From Mytilus edulis (taxonomy: Eukaryota > Mollusca > Bivalvia > Mytilida > Mytilidae), in NCBI RefSeq assembly GCF_963676685.1, contig NC_092344.1:87016749-87080748 (forward strand): DNA of 64,000 nt. Direction: 5' to 3'. Both the position numbers and the translations under genes were made by a program. Numbering within the stretch: position 1 is the stretch's first letter; every line of letters begins with the position of its first letter. Of this stretch, positions 1 to 10,889 are shown one piece after another. Under the pieces are notes generated by a model. The model worked only from the letters and a program-made list of their open reading frames with translations, searched no databases and was not told the DNA's origin.

Positions 1-54
1 GGCAGGTCGCCCTATAGTGATCAGTCCGTCCGTCCGTCTGTCCGTAACACTTTT

Positions 55-905
55 GTGTCCGCTCCATATCTAGAGAACCATTATGATTTCATACTTTATA
101 CTTTACATGTTTAATAACCACCACCAGAGGGCGTGTCATGATGTATGTACAACTTCCTAGGTCAAAGTTCAAGGTAAAAAAACTTTGGTTTCAGTTGACA
201 ACCCTGTGTCCTGTGGTGAAGATCGTGTCCGCTCTATATCTTGAGAACCGTTATGATTTCAAAGTTTATACTTGACATGTATATGAACCAACACCAGAGG
301 GTGTGTCATAATTTATGAACGACTGCCTAGGGCAAAGTTCAAGGTCAAAAACTTTGGTTTCAGTTGACAACCCCATGTCCTATGGTAAAGATTGTGTCCG
401 CTCTATATCTTGAAAACCGTTATCATTTTGAAGTTTATACCTGAAATGTATATAAACCAATATCAGAGGGTTTGTCATAATTTATGTACAACTTCCTAGG
501 TCAAAGGTCAAGGTCAAAAACTTTGGTTTCAGTTGACAACCCCATGTCCTATGGTAAAGATCGTGTCCGCTCTATATCTTGAGAACCGTTATCATTTCAA
601 AGTTTATACTTGACATGTATATAAACCAACACCAAAGGGTGTGTCATAATTTATGTGCAACTTCCTAGGTCAAAGGTCAAAGGTCAAGGTCAAAAACTTT
701 GGTTTCAGTTGACAACCCCATGTCCTATGGTAAAGATCGTGTCCGCTCTATATCTTGAGAACTGTTATCATTTCAAAGTTTATACTTGACATGTTTATAA
801 ACCAACACCAAAGGGTGTGTCATAATTTATTTACAACTTCCTAGGTCAAAGGTCAAGGTCAAAAACTTTGATTTCAGTTGACAAACCTATGTCCTATGGT
901 AAAGA
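55..905. repeat. Tandem repeat, five units of about 170 bp
   Basis: The phrase GTGTCCGCTC recurs near 55, 225, 393, 563 and 739, giving spacings of 168-176 bp. Each unit runs through a TTCCTAGGTCAAAGGTCAAGG block and a TTTCAGTTGACAACC block. A short (TCCG)n run lies just before it at about 25-45. The array ends near 905 and is followed by about 60 bp of unrelated sequence before the duplicated KLHL12 segment begins. I see no gene in it. Similar blocks are common between bivalve genes (from memory). Confidence 0.9.
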
Positions 906-1476
906 TACAATTTTTTAATGCACATTATTCACAGCGGGGCCCACAGAGATGGCTCCCATCTCAATGATATCTAGTTTGTATCATCTTTGCTATGATTTGT
1001 TGCAAATTTTGGCCTCCTTATAAATTTGTGTGTCTTTCAAAATTTATTTAATCTTTAAGCATTTCTTAACAAGTAGCTAGACATGACATGAGTATTGGTG
1101 ATAAATTAATGTTTATGTCCAGTGACAAATATTACATCAGAATGTGAATATTTTTATGGTGTCAACATCAGTGTAATGACTTATATACATGTATATATAT
1201 ATACCTTAAATATGAATTTTTACAGATGTACGCTGTAGCTATTAGAATAGGAAAATTCACTATTGGTTTATATTTGTTTATTTCACAATGCACATAAAGC
1301 ATTAAGATATTCTGTCCAGTCTATGTAATCTTTTAAGGAAAATCATGATATGGGACTTAAAAAATGCTAAATGAAAACATCACAAACCAGTTTCATTCAA
1401 TCTGTTTTTCGTTCAAAATTTAAAAAAAAAATTAACCCTGAAAAAATAAAAAGTTAATTTCCATATCTTCATACAG

Positions 1477-4400
1477 GTACAGATGATATACTTGTTGTAA
1501 TGGGAGGATTTGGATCTCACCAGAACATGGTAGAAGCTGTTGAACAGTATGACCCTAAAACAGAAGCATGGACTCGCAGACCTGTAAATACCTTAAATTT
1601 CTTATGATTTTGGTTGTTAATGAAAAATATATCTTATTGGAATTTTTGAATAAACTGAAATTAAATAACAAAGTGTTTTCCTAAAAAATTTATTGACAAA
1701 GATTTTGTTCAAGACGTTTAAACCCTTAAAAAAGTAAATGATGTGATTGTGGTAAATATGTATTGCTGAGGCTTGATTAATTCTTGAAAAACATGTTATA
1801 AGTTGAAGACTATAACTTAAACAAAATATTCCTAGCTATAACCATCAGCAGAAATATTGTTTTGCTGTTACCTCTTTTATGTTCCATAGGGATAAAAAAA
1901 AAAAATTTAATGATAAGGATTAATGATTAGGATAAAGTCAAAATACTTTCATTTAATCAGATAGTCATGTTACACTATTTTAACAGTTTAGAAATATGTT
2001 TTTTTTTCATAGAATTTATCAAAGAGAAGAAGATATGTTGCTGCTGCCTCATTAAATGGGAAGGTGTATATCATTGGTGGTTATGATGGCCAATCAAGAT
2101 TGAGTTTAGTGGAATGTTTAGACCTGTCTTCAGATGATCCACAGTGGCAGTCTGTATCATCTATGACACAGAGAAGGGGATTAGCTGGAGTTTGTGTCTA
2201 CAGAGGTATAACAGATGGTCATGAGAGTTACTGTAAACCAACTTATTTTCACGGATACTTTATTTCGCATTTAACCCTTTCTTGTCCACTTTGTGGCTAT
2301 TAATTTCGCCATCTTCCAATTAACTTGATGTAATTTACTGTAAATTGAGAAATAATTGCATGAATAAATTATTGCGATTTTTTTAATTAAGACATAAAGC
2401 AGTTTTAATTTTTGCGATATTGAGAAAAATCCTGTTTAATTCATATAAAAAATTTCAAAATGTGAGTTCAAATTATTGCGATGATAACCCTGTCGCATTT
2501 TTCCCAATAATAAAAGTTAAAACATCGTTAAAAGTTCTGAATTTACAGAAGTTATTGAGGAGATAAATGTTATCAATACTGAAAAGAAATGTTTTCATGG
2601 TCTGAAATAATCAGTCATACCAAAATTAAATATTTTCAATAGTCAAGAATTATGGTCTAGTACAATTGTCATTTATTCATGATCTTCTGCCTAAATAAAA
2701 AGGAACTGGTTTATCATTTATAATAAACCTCTAAGAAGTAACTACTGGTAAATTCCATTCATTTTAATCATTCACTTCTGCCATTGTGATGCACACTGAC
2801 TTTAAAAGGGACAGAACCAGGATTCATCCTAGAAAATTCCTAGAAAAACCCTTTATAGAACTTGATGAACCTTTCATATATCATTAAAGTTTACCCTTGA
2901 CACCTAAATATATATTGCCCATTATTATTGGTTGGTTTTTTTGCCTTATTTCAGGTTGGCATTGTTTTCTTTAAGTTTTCTAGTCTTCCATCTGAATAAA
3001 GATGTTTATAACCTGTTGCATGTGTGGCCTATTAACTGTTGATTACATCAATAGTATAGTTGTGGCAAATTTTCATCTAGTCAAACAGATTTTTATTTGT
3101 CTTTTGAAATGTCAGACACAAAACTCACATTGTAAATGCCCACCCTTAAAGTTGTGCTTTATTGCATTACCCATTGTCCATCTGTTTGTCTATTTTTTAA
3201 TCCAATATTATTTTGCTATTTTTAAGAGTAAAACATAAAAGAATTAGATGATTACAATAAAAAGATGAATAATTAATATAAGTGATAAGGAAAAAAGATG
3301 CTAACTTCTCCTACTTGTAAGTCAATAAATGTGTACTAAAGCAATTGTGTTACAGGAAAACTGGACAAGCACACAATAATATTCAGTTTTTGAAGTGCAT
3401 TATATGACACAAACTGTTTGCAATTGTAAAACATGTATGTAATTATTCACTGATGCTGTTATATTTGTATATGTAAATTCTATAAGCTGTATTGCTTTTG
3501 AATAAAAGACTATTCTGTTGATGTTTGGTTCTTCTATTCACACTTACAGGTGAAATCTATGTATGTGGTGGATTTGATGGGTATAGTAGACACACCAGTA
3601 TGGAGTGTTATAACCCTGGGAATGATCAGTGGAGAACATTGAGTGGTATGGCTGTGGGACGTGAAGGGGCAGGACTTGTAGTTGCAGGAGATAATATCTA
3701 TTGTGTTGGGGGATATGATGGCATAAATCTACTAGACTCTGCAGAGAAATATGATCCTAACACAGAACAATGGTGCAATATATCACCTATGTCTTGTAGA
3801 CGTTCAGGTAAATTAAAGATGTAATTTCAACCATTTGAAGGAACTGTAAATTGAAATTAATTTCTTCTAGTTGTCTGCCCATAGACGGTTATTTGTATTC
3901 CCGCACTTCATGGGATATAACCATTTAGCACGACAGGGTCAACTCGATAAGACATGTTTTCCCAGTTAAATTTTTATCTTGCTTATGTGAATTTATTTGA
4001 TGTTATGTTTAATGTTTTGATTTCAGTAGTAATTATAAATTACTGACTATATTTTGTCGACATGATATTATATAACATAATGTGCAATTAAAATCAGCAC
4101 ATGGCACTGTCGTGTGGGTATTCAATTTGAACTTTAGTTTGGTTTTTATTAGTGTTATATGTATAGAGTTTTAGTCTATAGGCGTTAGTAATTGTGGAAG
4201 AATTCTCTTTTTTGAAATTTGAACAGAATTGGATATTCAACTTTAACTAATTCTTCTGAAAACACAAAATAAATTGCTTATATTAGTCTTTTCTTGAGAT
4301 CACCATTTGACAGATACCAAAAGGCATAACTTTGAACTTTATAGTAAAGAGTAGACTAAATCACTTACATATGAAACCATATAATTATTGCAACCAAACA

Positions 4401-5961
4401 TTTTCATCAATATGTTATCAAAAGTTAACATTTATTGAAAGTTAAGTCATTAAAAGAATTAAAACATGTTGACATAATAAAAATATAATAACCTTCCGGA
4501 GCTGGGCTCTTTGAAAATATGTATAGAAAATATATCCATGATCCCTTTTAAAGATTAAGGCTCTAACTACCTTCAGAATGACCACCATTATTATTAACTG
4601 TAAGTTACTTTTTTCATACTTTTCTATAGGTGCTGGAGTATCAGTATTGAATGGACAGATCTTTGTTTGTGGCGGGTATGATGGGACAGACCATTTATCA
4701 AGTGTGGAATCCTACAGCATACATACTCAGCAATGGTCATCTCTTCAATCAATGGTGGTCCCAAGATGTTATGTTGGTGCTTGTGTACTTAGAGGGAAAC
4801 TCTTAGTTGTTGCTGGGTAAAGAATATTTTTACATTCATACATGTAGGAGGAAATATGTCTATCTGACAGTAAATTAACAGGGATTTTTTTCAATTTCAT
4901 TTCATGCTAACACAAATACTGTTTTTATATAATGATTCAATTGGGTTATCTTCTGTAGTTCTTTAGCTCCATCCATCATTTTATTTTTCTGTCTGTCTGA
5001 AAAAGAAGATTTAAAAAAAAATTGCAACCACCAAATTCTAGTATGCCATTCAGCCAATTTGATTAAAATACAGACATTGTGTTCAAGCTTTGTTTACAAG
5101 GATCTGACACCATTTCATTTTATTTTATTTTTTAAAGTCCTTTCAGGATTCTGGGGTTTTATCATAATGATGTGTACCTTCAAAAATTTGAAGGCTGAAA
5201 TTTCACTTGCTTGTATAATAAATACCAGAACAAAGAGTAGAATGGAGTGTTGTCAGATCCTAGTAAACAAGCCATGGACACAGTATCCATATTCTTATCA
5301 TATTGACTGAATGGGATTCTTTATACCAACTCCATGACAAACTTGAGTAAAAACTTCTTCATGAGGGGGGATAGGAGGGGTCCTGATCCCGAATTCCTGG
5401 GCTTAAAAACATGAAATCCTGAGGTCCTGAAATTAAAAAAATGTAAATCCCGACATCCCGAAATTCAAAAAAAGAATTCCCGGATCCTGAACGTATCAAT
5501 CTCGAAATTCAGAGGTTAAAAACACCCAATCCCAGAGTCCCGATAAAGGTCCTATCCCCCCTCCTTCATGGATTTTTGTGTTTTTTAAAAGAATTCAAGT
5601 TCCAAAAGAAAGACTCCACTGAGTTTTCTGAAATATTTTTAATTATTTCCCTAACATGTTACATGGTTTTAGTGTTGAATCCATGTATTTTTTATAAATG
5701 TCATCAGGTGTACTCTCCATTGAAAATTCTGAAAGCTAAATACATAAAACATTTAGAATTGTCAGAATCCTATATAAGCTATAATTTTAGTATGATTTTA
5801 TAACTTCATCATTTACTATTGTTTGTTTTAGGTATGATGGAAATACATTATTGAACACAGTAGAATGTTATGACCCTCTGACAGGAAAATGGTCAGTATT
5901 AGACCCTTCTATGAATACTCACAGATGTGATGCTGGAATAACCGTGGTCAGAAAAGTCTAA
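1477..5961 (+). CDS. KLHL12: KLHL12-like kelch protein, 3' five exons (copy 1)
   Basis: Kelch-like adaptors of this type bring substrates to CUL3 ubiquitin ligase; vertebrate KLHL12 acts on SEC31 of COPII coats and on Dishevelled (family knowledge). Coding exons are 1477-1583, 2013-2205, 3550-3807, 4630-4816 and 5832-5961, all with AG/GT borders and consistent phase, ending in TAA. They encode about 291 residues forming six kelch blades. Blade cores read GGFGS, GGYDG, GGFDG, GGYDG, GGYDG and YDG, each followed by a conserved Tyr/Leu-Asp segment and a Trp. Phrases such as KRRYVA-type, [14 protein letters not shown] and PRCYVGA closely match human KLHL12 from memory. The first exon begins with two bases of a split codon, so the BTB and BACK exons must lie upstream of this window. 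KLHL18-type relatives are less similar. Confidence 0.93.
5041..5640. mobile_element. Insertion present only in intron 4 of copy 1, with a MITE
   Basis: Intron 4 is 1,015 bp in copy 1 and 429 bp in copy 2. The extra sequence lies between about 5041 and 5640, after which both copies share ATTATTTCCCTAACATG. Inside it, about 5357-5572, is an inverted-repeat element. Its ends share GGGGGGATAGGA in opposite orientation, and its interior repeats ATCCCGAAATTC-like words. I recognise this as a widespread mussel repeat. The outer limits are approximate. Confidence 0.7.
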
Positions 5962-7100
5962 AGTTATCCATATTGCCAAAGATATTAACAGATTTAGTTT
6001 TCAGACATTAATATTATTTGTTATTGTATAGTCTTAGACTTGAATGTACAGTAGAATTGTTGTACAATTAGAAATTTATACATTGCATGCATATGTATGT
6101 AATCATTATTAACAGATGTAAAGTCTGAGGGACCACTATCTTAACATTGTAGGAGTAGATCTTTTAATCCTCTTTCAAATTTATTTGTTTATATGTCACC
6201 AGGTTATTATGTCTTTGTATTAATACATACACTTTCTTCGTTGACTGCTATTAATTGAGGAATTGTTTTCATGATCTTTATTTTTATACCTTATTTTAAA
6301 GAAAAGATGAATTAAAAAGGCACTAGCTACGAGATATATTAATACTCTAAAGAATGGTTTTGGGTAGAATTTCCTTTTCTATCAAGTTTTTGAATGGCAA
6401 TTTCCTCCCCATTATTTATTTTGAAAGGATATTGCTTTCCTTCTTGTCAATAGATAGGCTACAGCTGCCAATCATGTCTTCAGATTTATTGGGTTTTTTT
6501 TGTCCATCTTGTAATGGAATAAAACTTTTTTTGTTACTTTTTTTGATAGATTATTGTTTCTCCATCATGCTGTTGAATATATTGTTGCCTTTCCAGTATG
6601 TCTTTAGAAAGATTGTTTTTTCATTAGATTGTTTATTCATCTTAGGATCTGTGATATTGTTTATGTTGTGTATTGTGGTTTATCGCTGCTATATAGTATA
6701 CATTTTAAAAAGTGTTATGCTTAATTATTGGATGTTAATTAATGTGTTTTAAATAAATAATGCATAATGATTTGCATTTATGTTAAATGGTATTGTTGCA
6801 TAATATGTAATGTTGAAGCATTTGATATAATATCAGTGAAAAGCAAATAATAAATGATTGAAACGTTTTGTTTGATTTTTATAAACTCTCTCTAATTAAA
6901 ATATTTTTATTGATTTTATACACCCATTCTAAGTGTGGATTACATTTCATTCTCTTTGTATATTTGTTCATACATTTTTTTACTATTTTCTGTTATATTT
7001 TTGAACGCATCTTGAAAGTGAAAAGTTGTTACCTGTGAGCGCTTTCTGAATTGCTGTGGTTCAGTGGTTGTCATTTTCATAAAAAAAGATGTGGTATGAT
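5962..7100 (+). other. KLHL12 copy 1 3' flank, probable 3' UTR
   Basis: No coding region is visible. Much of the stretch is conserved with 16050-17290 behind copy 2. An AATAAA at 6752-6757 has an exact counterpart at 16926-16931, so it is a reasonable poly(A) signal candidate. About 6180-6550 is replaced by unrelated repeat sequence in copy 2 (about 16250-16690). Confidence 0.5.
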
Positions 7101-7105
7101 TGCAA

Positions 7106-7380
7106 TAAAATTAACGGTATCAATTTTCTTGCACCAGATGCGCATTTCGACAATACATGTCTCTTCAGTGATGCTCGTGGCCAAAATATTTGAAATCCAA
7201 AGCTTATATAAAAGATGAAGAGCTATAATCTAAAAGGTCTAAAAAGTATAGCCAAATCCGTGAAAGGAATCAGAGCTTTGCATGAGGGAGATAAATTCCT
7301 TAATTTATAATAATGTCTATCATTTTGTAACAGTAAATTTTAATAACACAAAAAAATCCGTATTTTCATGCCAGTACCGA
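7106..7380. mobile_element. 275-bp dispersed repeat inserted in unit 1 only
   Basis: Unit 2 runs uninterrupted through the matching position near 17297. Unit 1 carries 275 extra bases between two copies of TGCAA (7101-7105 and 7381-7385), which fits a 5-bp target-site duplication. The insert contains GATGCGCATTTCGACAA and CTTCAGTGATGCTCG, phrases I know from a very common mussel repeat. No ORF is present. Confidence 0.8.
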
Positions 7381-7680
7381 TGCAAATGAGACAAACTTTT
7401 CACACAGAAATTAACAACTATAGGTCACAGCACGGCCTTCAACAATGAGCGTGTAGCCCATAGGGCATAGTCTGCTATAAAAGGCCTCGAAATGACAATG
7501 TAAACAATTCAAACTAGAAAACTAATGGCCAAATTGCCAATACCACATAGTCAGCTATAAAAGGCCCCAAAATGACAAACACATCAGTTATATCTGAAAG
7601 GTCAAGTTCTACTTCTATACTTGGATGTGGAAGTGCATCGGAATAAGCTGTAGCTCACTATTTTGTATTAAAAAGTAACA
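7381..7680. repeat. Dispersed mussel repeat (GCTATAAAAGGCC family)
   Basis: The block contains ATGAGACAAAC, a ...GGCCTTCAACAATGAG phrase and two GCTATAAAAGGCC phrases about 80 bp apart. It is shared with unit 2 (about 17298-17590). A degenerate relative lies at about 59370-59530. Its class is unknown to me. Confidence 0.6.
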
Positions 7681-7704
7681 TAATGATAAAGGATTTGATG
7701 AATG

Positions 7705-7816
7705 GTATTTGTTTGGCATGTTAACTGTTTTGATCTGAGCGTCACTGATGAGTCTTATGTAGACGAAACGCGCGTCTGGCGTATTAAATTATAATCCTGG
7801 TACCTTTGATAACTAT
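7705..7816 (-). repeat. 112-bp GACGAAACGCGCGTC repeat, unit 1 only
   Basis: Unit 2 reads GAATG directly into ATGCAACACC, while unit 1 has 112 extra bases at this point. They include GTCACTGATGAGTC and GACGAAACGCGCGTC. The same family, in the opposite orientation, occurs at 27945-28235 (two copies), 35805-35915, 38582-38690 and 38940-39005. No clear target duplication is visible. Confidence 0.75.
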
Positions 7817-8310
7817 ATGCAACACCTGGTGCAGTTGATACAGTATCTGACTCAGGATGTACTAATAACAGCATATTCAGACAATATTTAACTGACCATT
7901 TTCTTAAACATGTCCCTGGCAGAAACAATGACAACATACATCTACTACTTGATTGGCATAAGTCCCATGTTGCAGTTGATATCATTGAATGGGAACAGGA
8001 ACACATCATCATTAATACCTTACAGCTCCTACCTCACACATATAATAACCTTTGGATGTTGGATGTTATGGGCCTTTGCAACGTATTTAAGATAATGAAT
8101 TTCACACAACCATGCGACAAAACTCGTCAGTCATAACCAGATACAACACATATTTGAACTAGCCTGCAAAGCATATCAGAAAGCACTATCTCAAGAAAAC
8201 CTCCGGTCAGCATTTAGAAATATTGGAATGTACCCCTTGGATAAGAGTGTAATCAACAAAGATCTACTGAAACCATCAGAGGTATTTACAGGAAATAAAG
8301 AATGCTAAGA
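7817..8310 (+). pseudogene. Broken pogo/Tigger-type DDE transposase (copy 1)
   Basis: Pogo-type transposases of the Tc1/mariner superfamily cut and paste DNA at TA sites. Translation shows TPGAVDTVS, CTNNSIFRQYLTDHFL, HVPGRNNDN and LLLDWHKSHVAVDIIEW, the block around the second catalytic Asp. A degenerate LDV follows where the third acidic residue lies. After a frame break come FELACKAYQKALSQENL and AFRNIGMYPLDKSVI, typical of the C-terminal part. The usual DGH motif reads DWH in both copies, so that change predates the duplication. N-terminal DNA-binding domains are absent. The 500 bp downstream is probably further decayed element sequence. Confidence 0.8.
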
Positions 8311-9505
8311 AACTACAGATAAAAAATACAGATACTAGTAACATACTGATAATTTAAGTTGATTCTAATGGGGAAAGTAACGGGGGCTGTGAGAATTGCT
8401 GTGTTCGATGTTTCAGTTGTTGAAGATTTTCAAGATTACGATGTTACTCTATCACACTTCTTTGCCAAAAAAATAAATAAACTAAAGATAACTAAATCCA
8501 TAAAAGACCAGAAAGAAAATTCCTTGGGAAAATTGTGTCTGGTATGGCCAAAACTGAAACAGGTAGCAGGAAAGGTAAAATAGCATGTTGAAAATAAAGA
8601 AAAACAATAAATCAACCAACCAGAGCAGTAAGAAAACTGGAAACAAAATAAAAAGAACCCGTCCACTTCTGCTTGTCACTGAAATCAGGACAAAGCCACA
8701 CATCTACTGAACCTTGACTTAGTCTTACATCGACTAAACCAGGCTACACTTCACCTAAATAAGGACATATACATAGAGTAAGACGATTCCGTGAACATGA
8801 TGTGTACGTAAACAGTTGAACCCAAACCAAATTAGACTGGAGTTTGTGCTAAACTTACCAATATGGATGCACTGTTACAATTATAGGTGCAACCAGTGAA
8901 AACATCTGAAATGTTGAACTGAACTTACGTCTGTTAGGAGGGATACCAAGTTTTACTAATGGCATTGTAAGGACATGGATTAGACATTTTTTGTAAATTG
9001 TTTCTTATTGTTACTTGTTGGATATTTCATTGTTGGATTTTACTTTTTGTATTTAAATACTACTTTTTTTAATTTGTTTTTTTAACTTTGAACAAAAAGG
9101 AAAAATCAGAGTGTATAGCCATATCTGTTTAAAAGACGTCTCAAACTTGTACATCCGGTAGACGAACTTAAGGGGTGAAAATAGAACATCCATTGATTTC
9201 AAGTTTACTGTTGTTTTTTCGTTACACTAAAAAAAAATGCATGTCAAAGTTAATATTTTTATTGAATGAATGACTGCAAATTGTTTGTGTGACATCACAA
9301 GCTTGATTATCCGGTGGCAAAACTTGAGGGATGAACATCCCTTGATTTCAAGTAAGTGTTTGAAAACAAACGTACAAACAAACAGTAGTACATAAAACTC
9401 AACATGAAAGAATGAGCTGTAATATGACACAAGTCAGCACTAATGAATAAAACCTTTAAAAAATGAAACAAAAGCAACAAAATAAACCCACACATACAGT
9501 AAAAT

Positions 9506-10390
9506 TGAGAATGGAAATGGGGAATGTGTCAAAGAGACAACAACCCGACCAAATAAAAAACAACAGCAGAGGGTCTTCAATGTAGCGAGAAATTCCCGCA
9601 CCCGGAGGCGTCCTTCAGCTGGCCCCTAAACAAATATATACTAGTCCAGTGATAATGAACGCCATACTAATTTCCAAATTGTACACAAGACACTAAAATT
9701 AAAATAATACAAGACTAACAAAGGCCAGAGGCTCCTGACTTGGGACAGGCGCAAAAATGCGGCGGGGTTAAACATGTTTGTGAGATCTCAACCCTCCCCC
9801 TATACCTCTAACCAATGTAGAAAAGTAAACGCATAACAATACGCATATTAAAATTCAGTTCAAGAGAAGTCCGAGTCTGATGTCAGAAGATGTAACCAAA
9901 GAAAATAAACAAAATGACAATAATACATAAATAACAACAGACTACTAGCAGTTAACTGACATGCCAGCTCCAGACTTCAATTAAACTGACTGAAAGATTA
10001 TGATTTCATCATATGAACATCAGGCACAATCCTTCCCGTTAGGGGTTTAGTATCATACCATCATAACATATATGAGAAGAACATAACCCGTATCATGCCA
10101 ACAACTGTTTTTTTTTAAATAAATGTGTTTAGTTCCGGTGCAAAGACACTAGAAGTTAATAAATACTAAAGCCAAAATATGCAATCTTTAACGACCTGAC
10201 AACAGTATCGTAACTATATTCCTTCTTGATAAGTCTGTTTAAAGGTTTTGTAAGCTTTTGAGGTGAATACTGACATTTTTGTGCTTTGTAAAGAATATTA
10301 CCATAATTGATTGGATGTGAAATACCTGATACATCCTAACATTCAAACTGTATGCAGCTGTGAAATGCTTCTTTTTGTCCTCTTGGTGAT
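9506..10390 (-). mobile_element. 5'-truncated RT retroelement, family 1, between the two units
   Basis: The sequence from GAATGGAAATGGGGAATGTG to CCGTATCATGCCAACAACTG matches 38138-39215, where it continues into a reverse-transcriptase ORF on the minus strand. On the minus strand at about 10170-10350, remnant coding sequence reads SHPINYGNILYKAQK and related C-terminal phrases. It is therefore the 3' end of a minus-strand element lost at its 5' side. It fills the junction between the duplicated units and contains no intact gene. Confidence 0.65.
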
Positions 10391-10889
10391 TTTTTGAATT
10401 GATTTGCATCATCTTTACAAGGATTTGTTGCAAATTTTTGCCTCCTTATAAATTTGTGTGTCTTTAAATATATTTAATCTTTAAGCATTTCTTAACAAGT
10501 GGCTAGACATGACATGAGCATGGATGATACATTAATGCTTATGTCCAGTGACAAATATTACAAGCACATCAGGATGTGAACATTTTTAATGTGTCAACAT
10601 CATGGTAAAACTTATATATGTACCTTAAATGTTATTTTTTACTGATGGACGCTGTAGCTATTAAAATGGGAAATTCACTATTGGTTTATATTTGTTTATT
10701 TCACAATACACATAAAGCATTAAGATATTCTTTCCAGTCCATGTAATCTTTTAAGGAAAATCATGATATGGGACTTGAAAAATGCAAAATGAAAACATCA
10801 CAAACCAGTTTCAAACTGTTTTTCGTTGAAAATTTAAAAAAAAATGAACCCTGAAAAAATAAAAAGTTAATTTCGATATCTTCGTACAG

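Larger units (their letters stand above)
975..9505 (+). repeat. Segmental duplication, unit 1
   Basis: From about 975 the sequence matches 10400 onward, in the same order and orientation, through five exons, all introns, the 3' flank and a transposase remnant, until about 9505. The exons match base for base apart from 14 silent changes. Introns differ by scattered substitutions and by discrete insertions. Unit 1 alone carries insertions at about 5041-5640, 7106-7380 and 7705-7816. The pattern fits either a recent tandem duplication or two alleles placed end to end by the assembler. Confidence 0.93.

Noticed and set aside
6354-6752. 132-codon frame behind KLHL12 copy 1
   Set aside because: Hydrophobic low-complexity translation of an AT-rich 3' flank; the matching region of copy 2 does not keep the frame.
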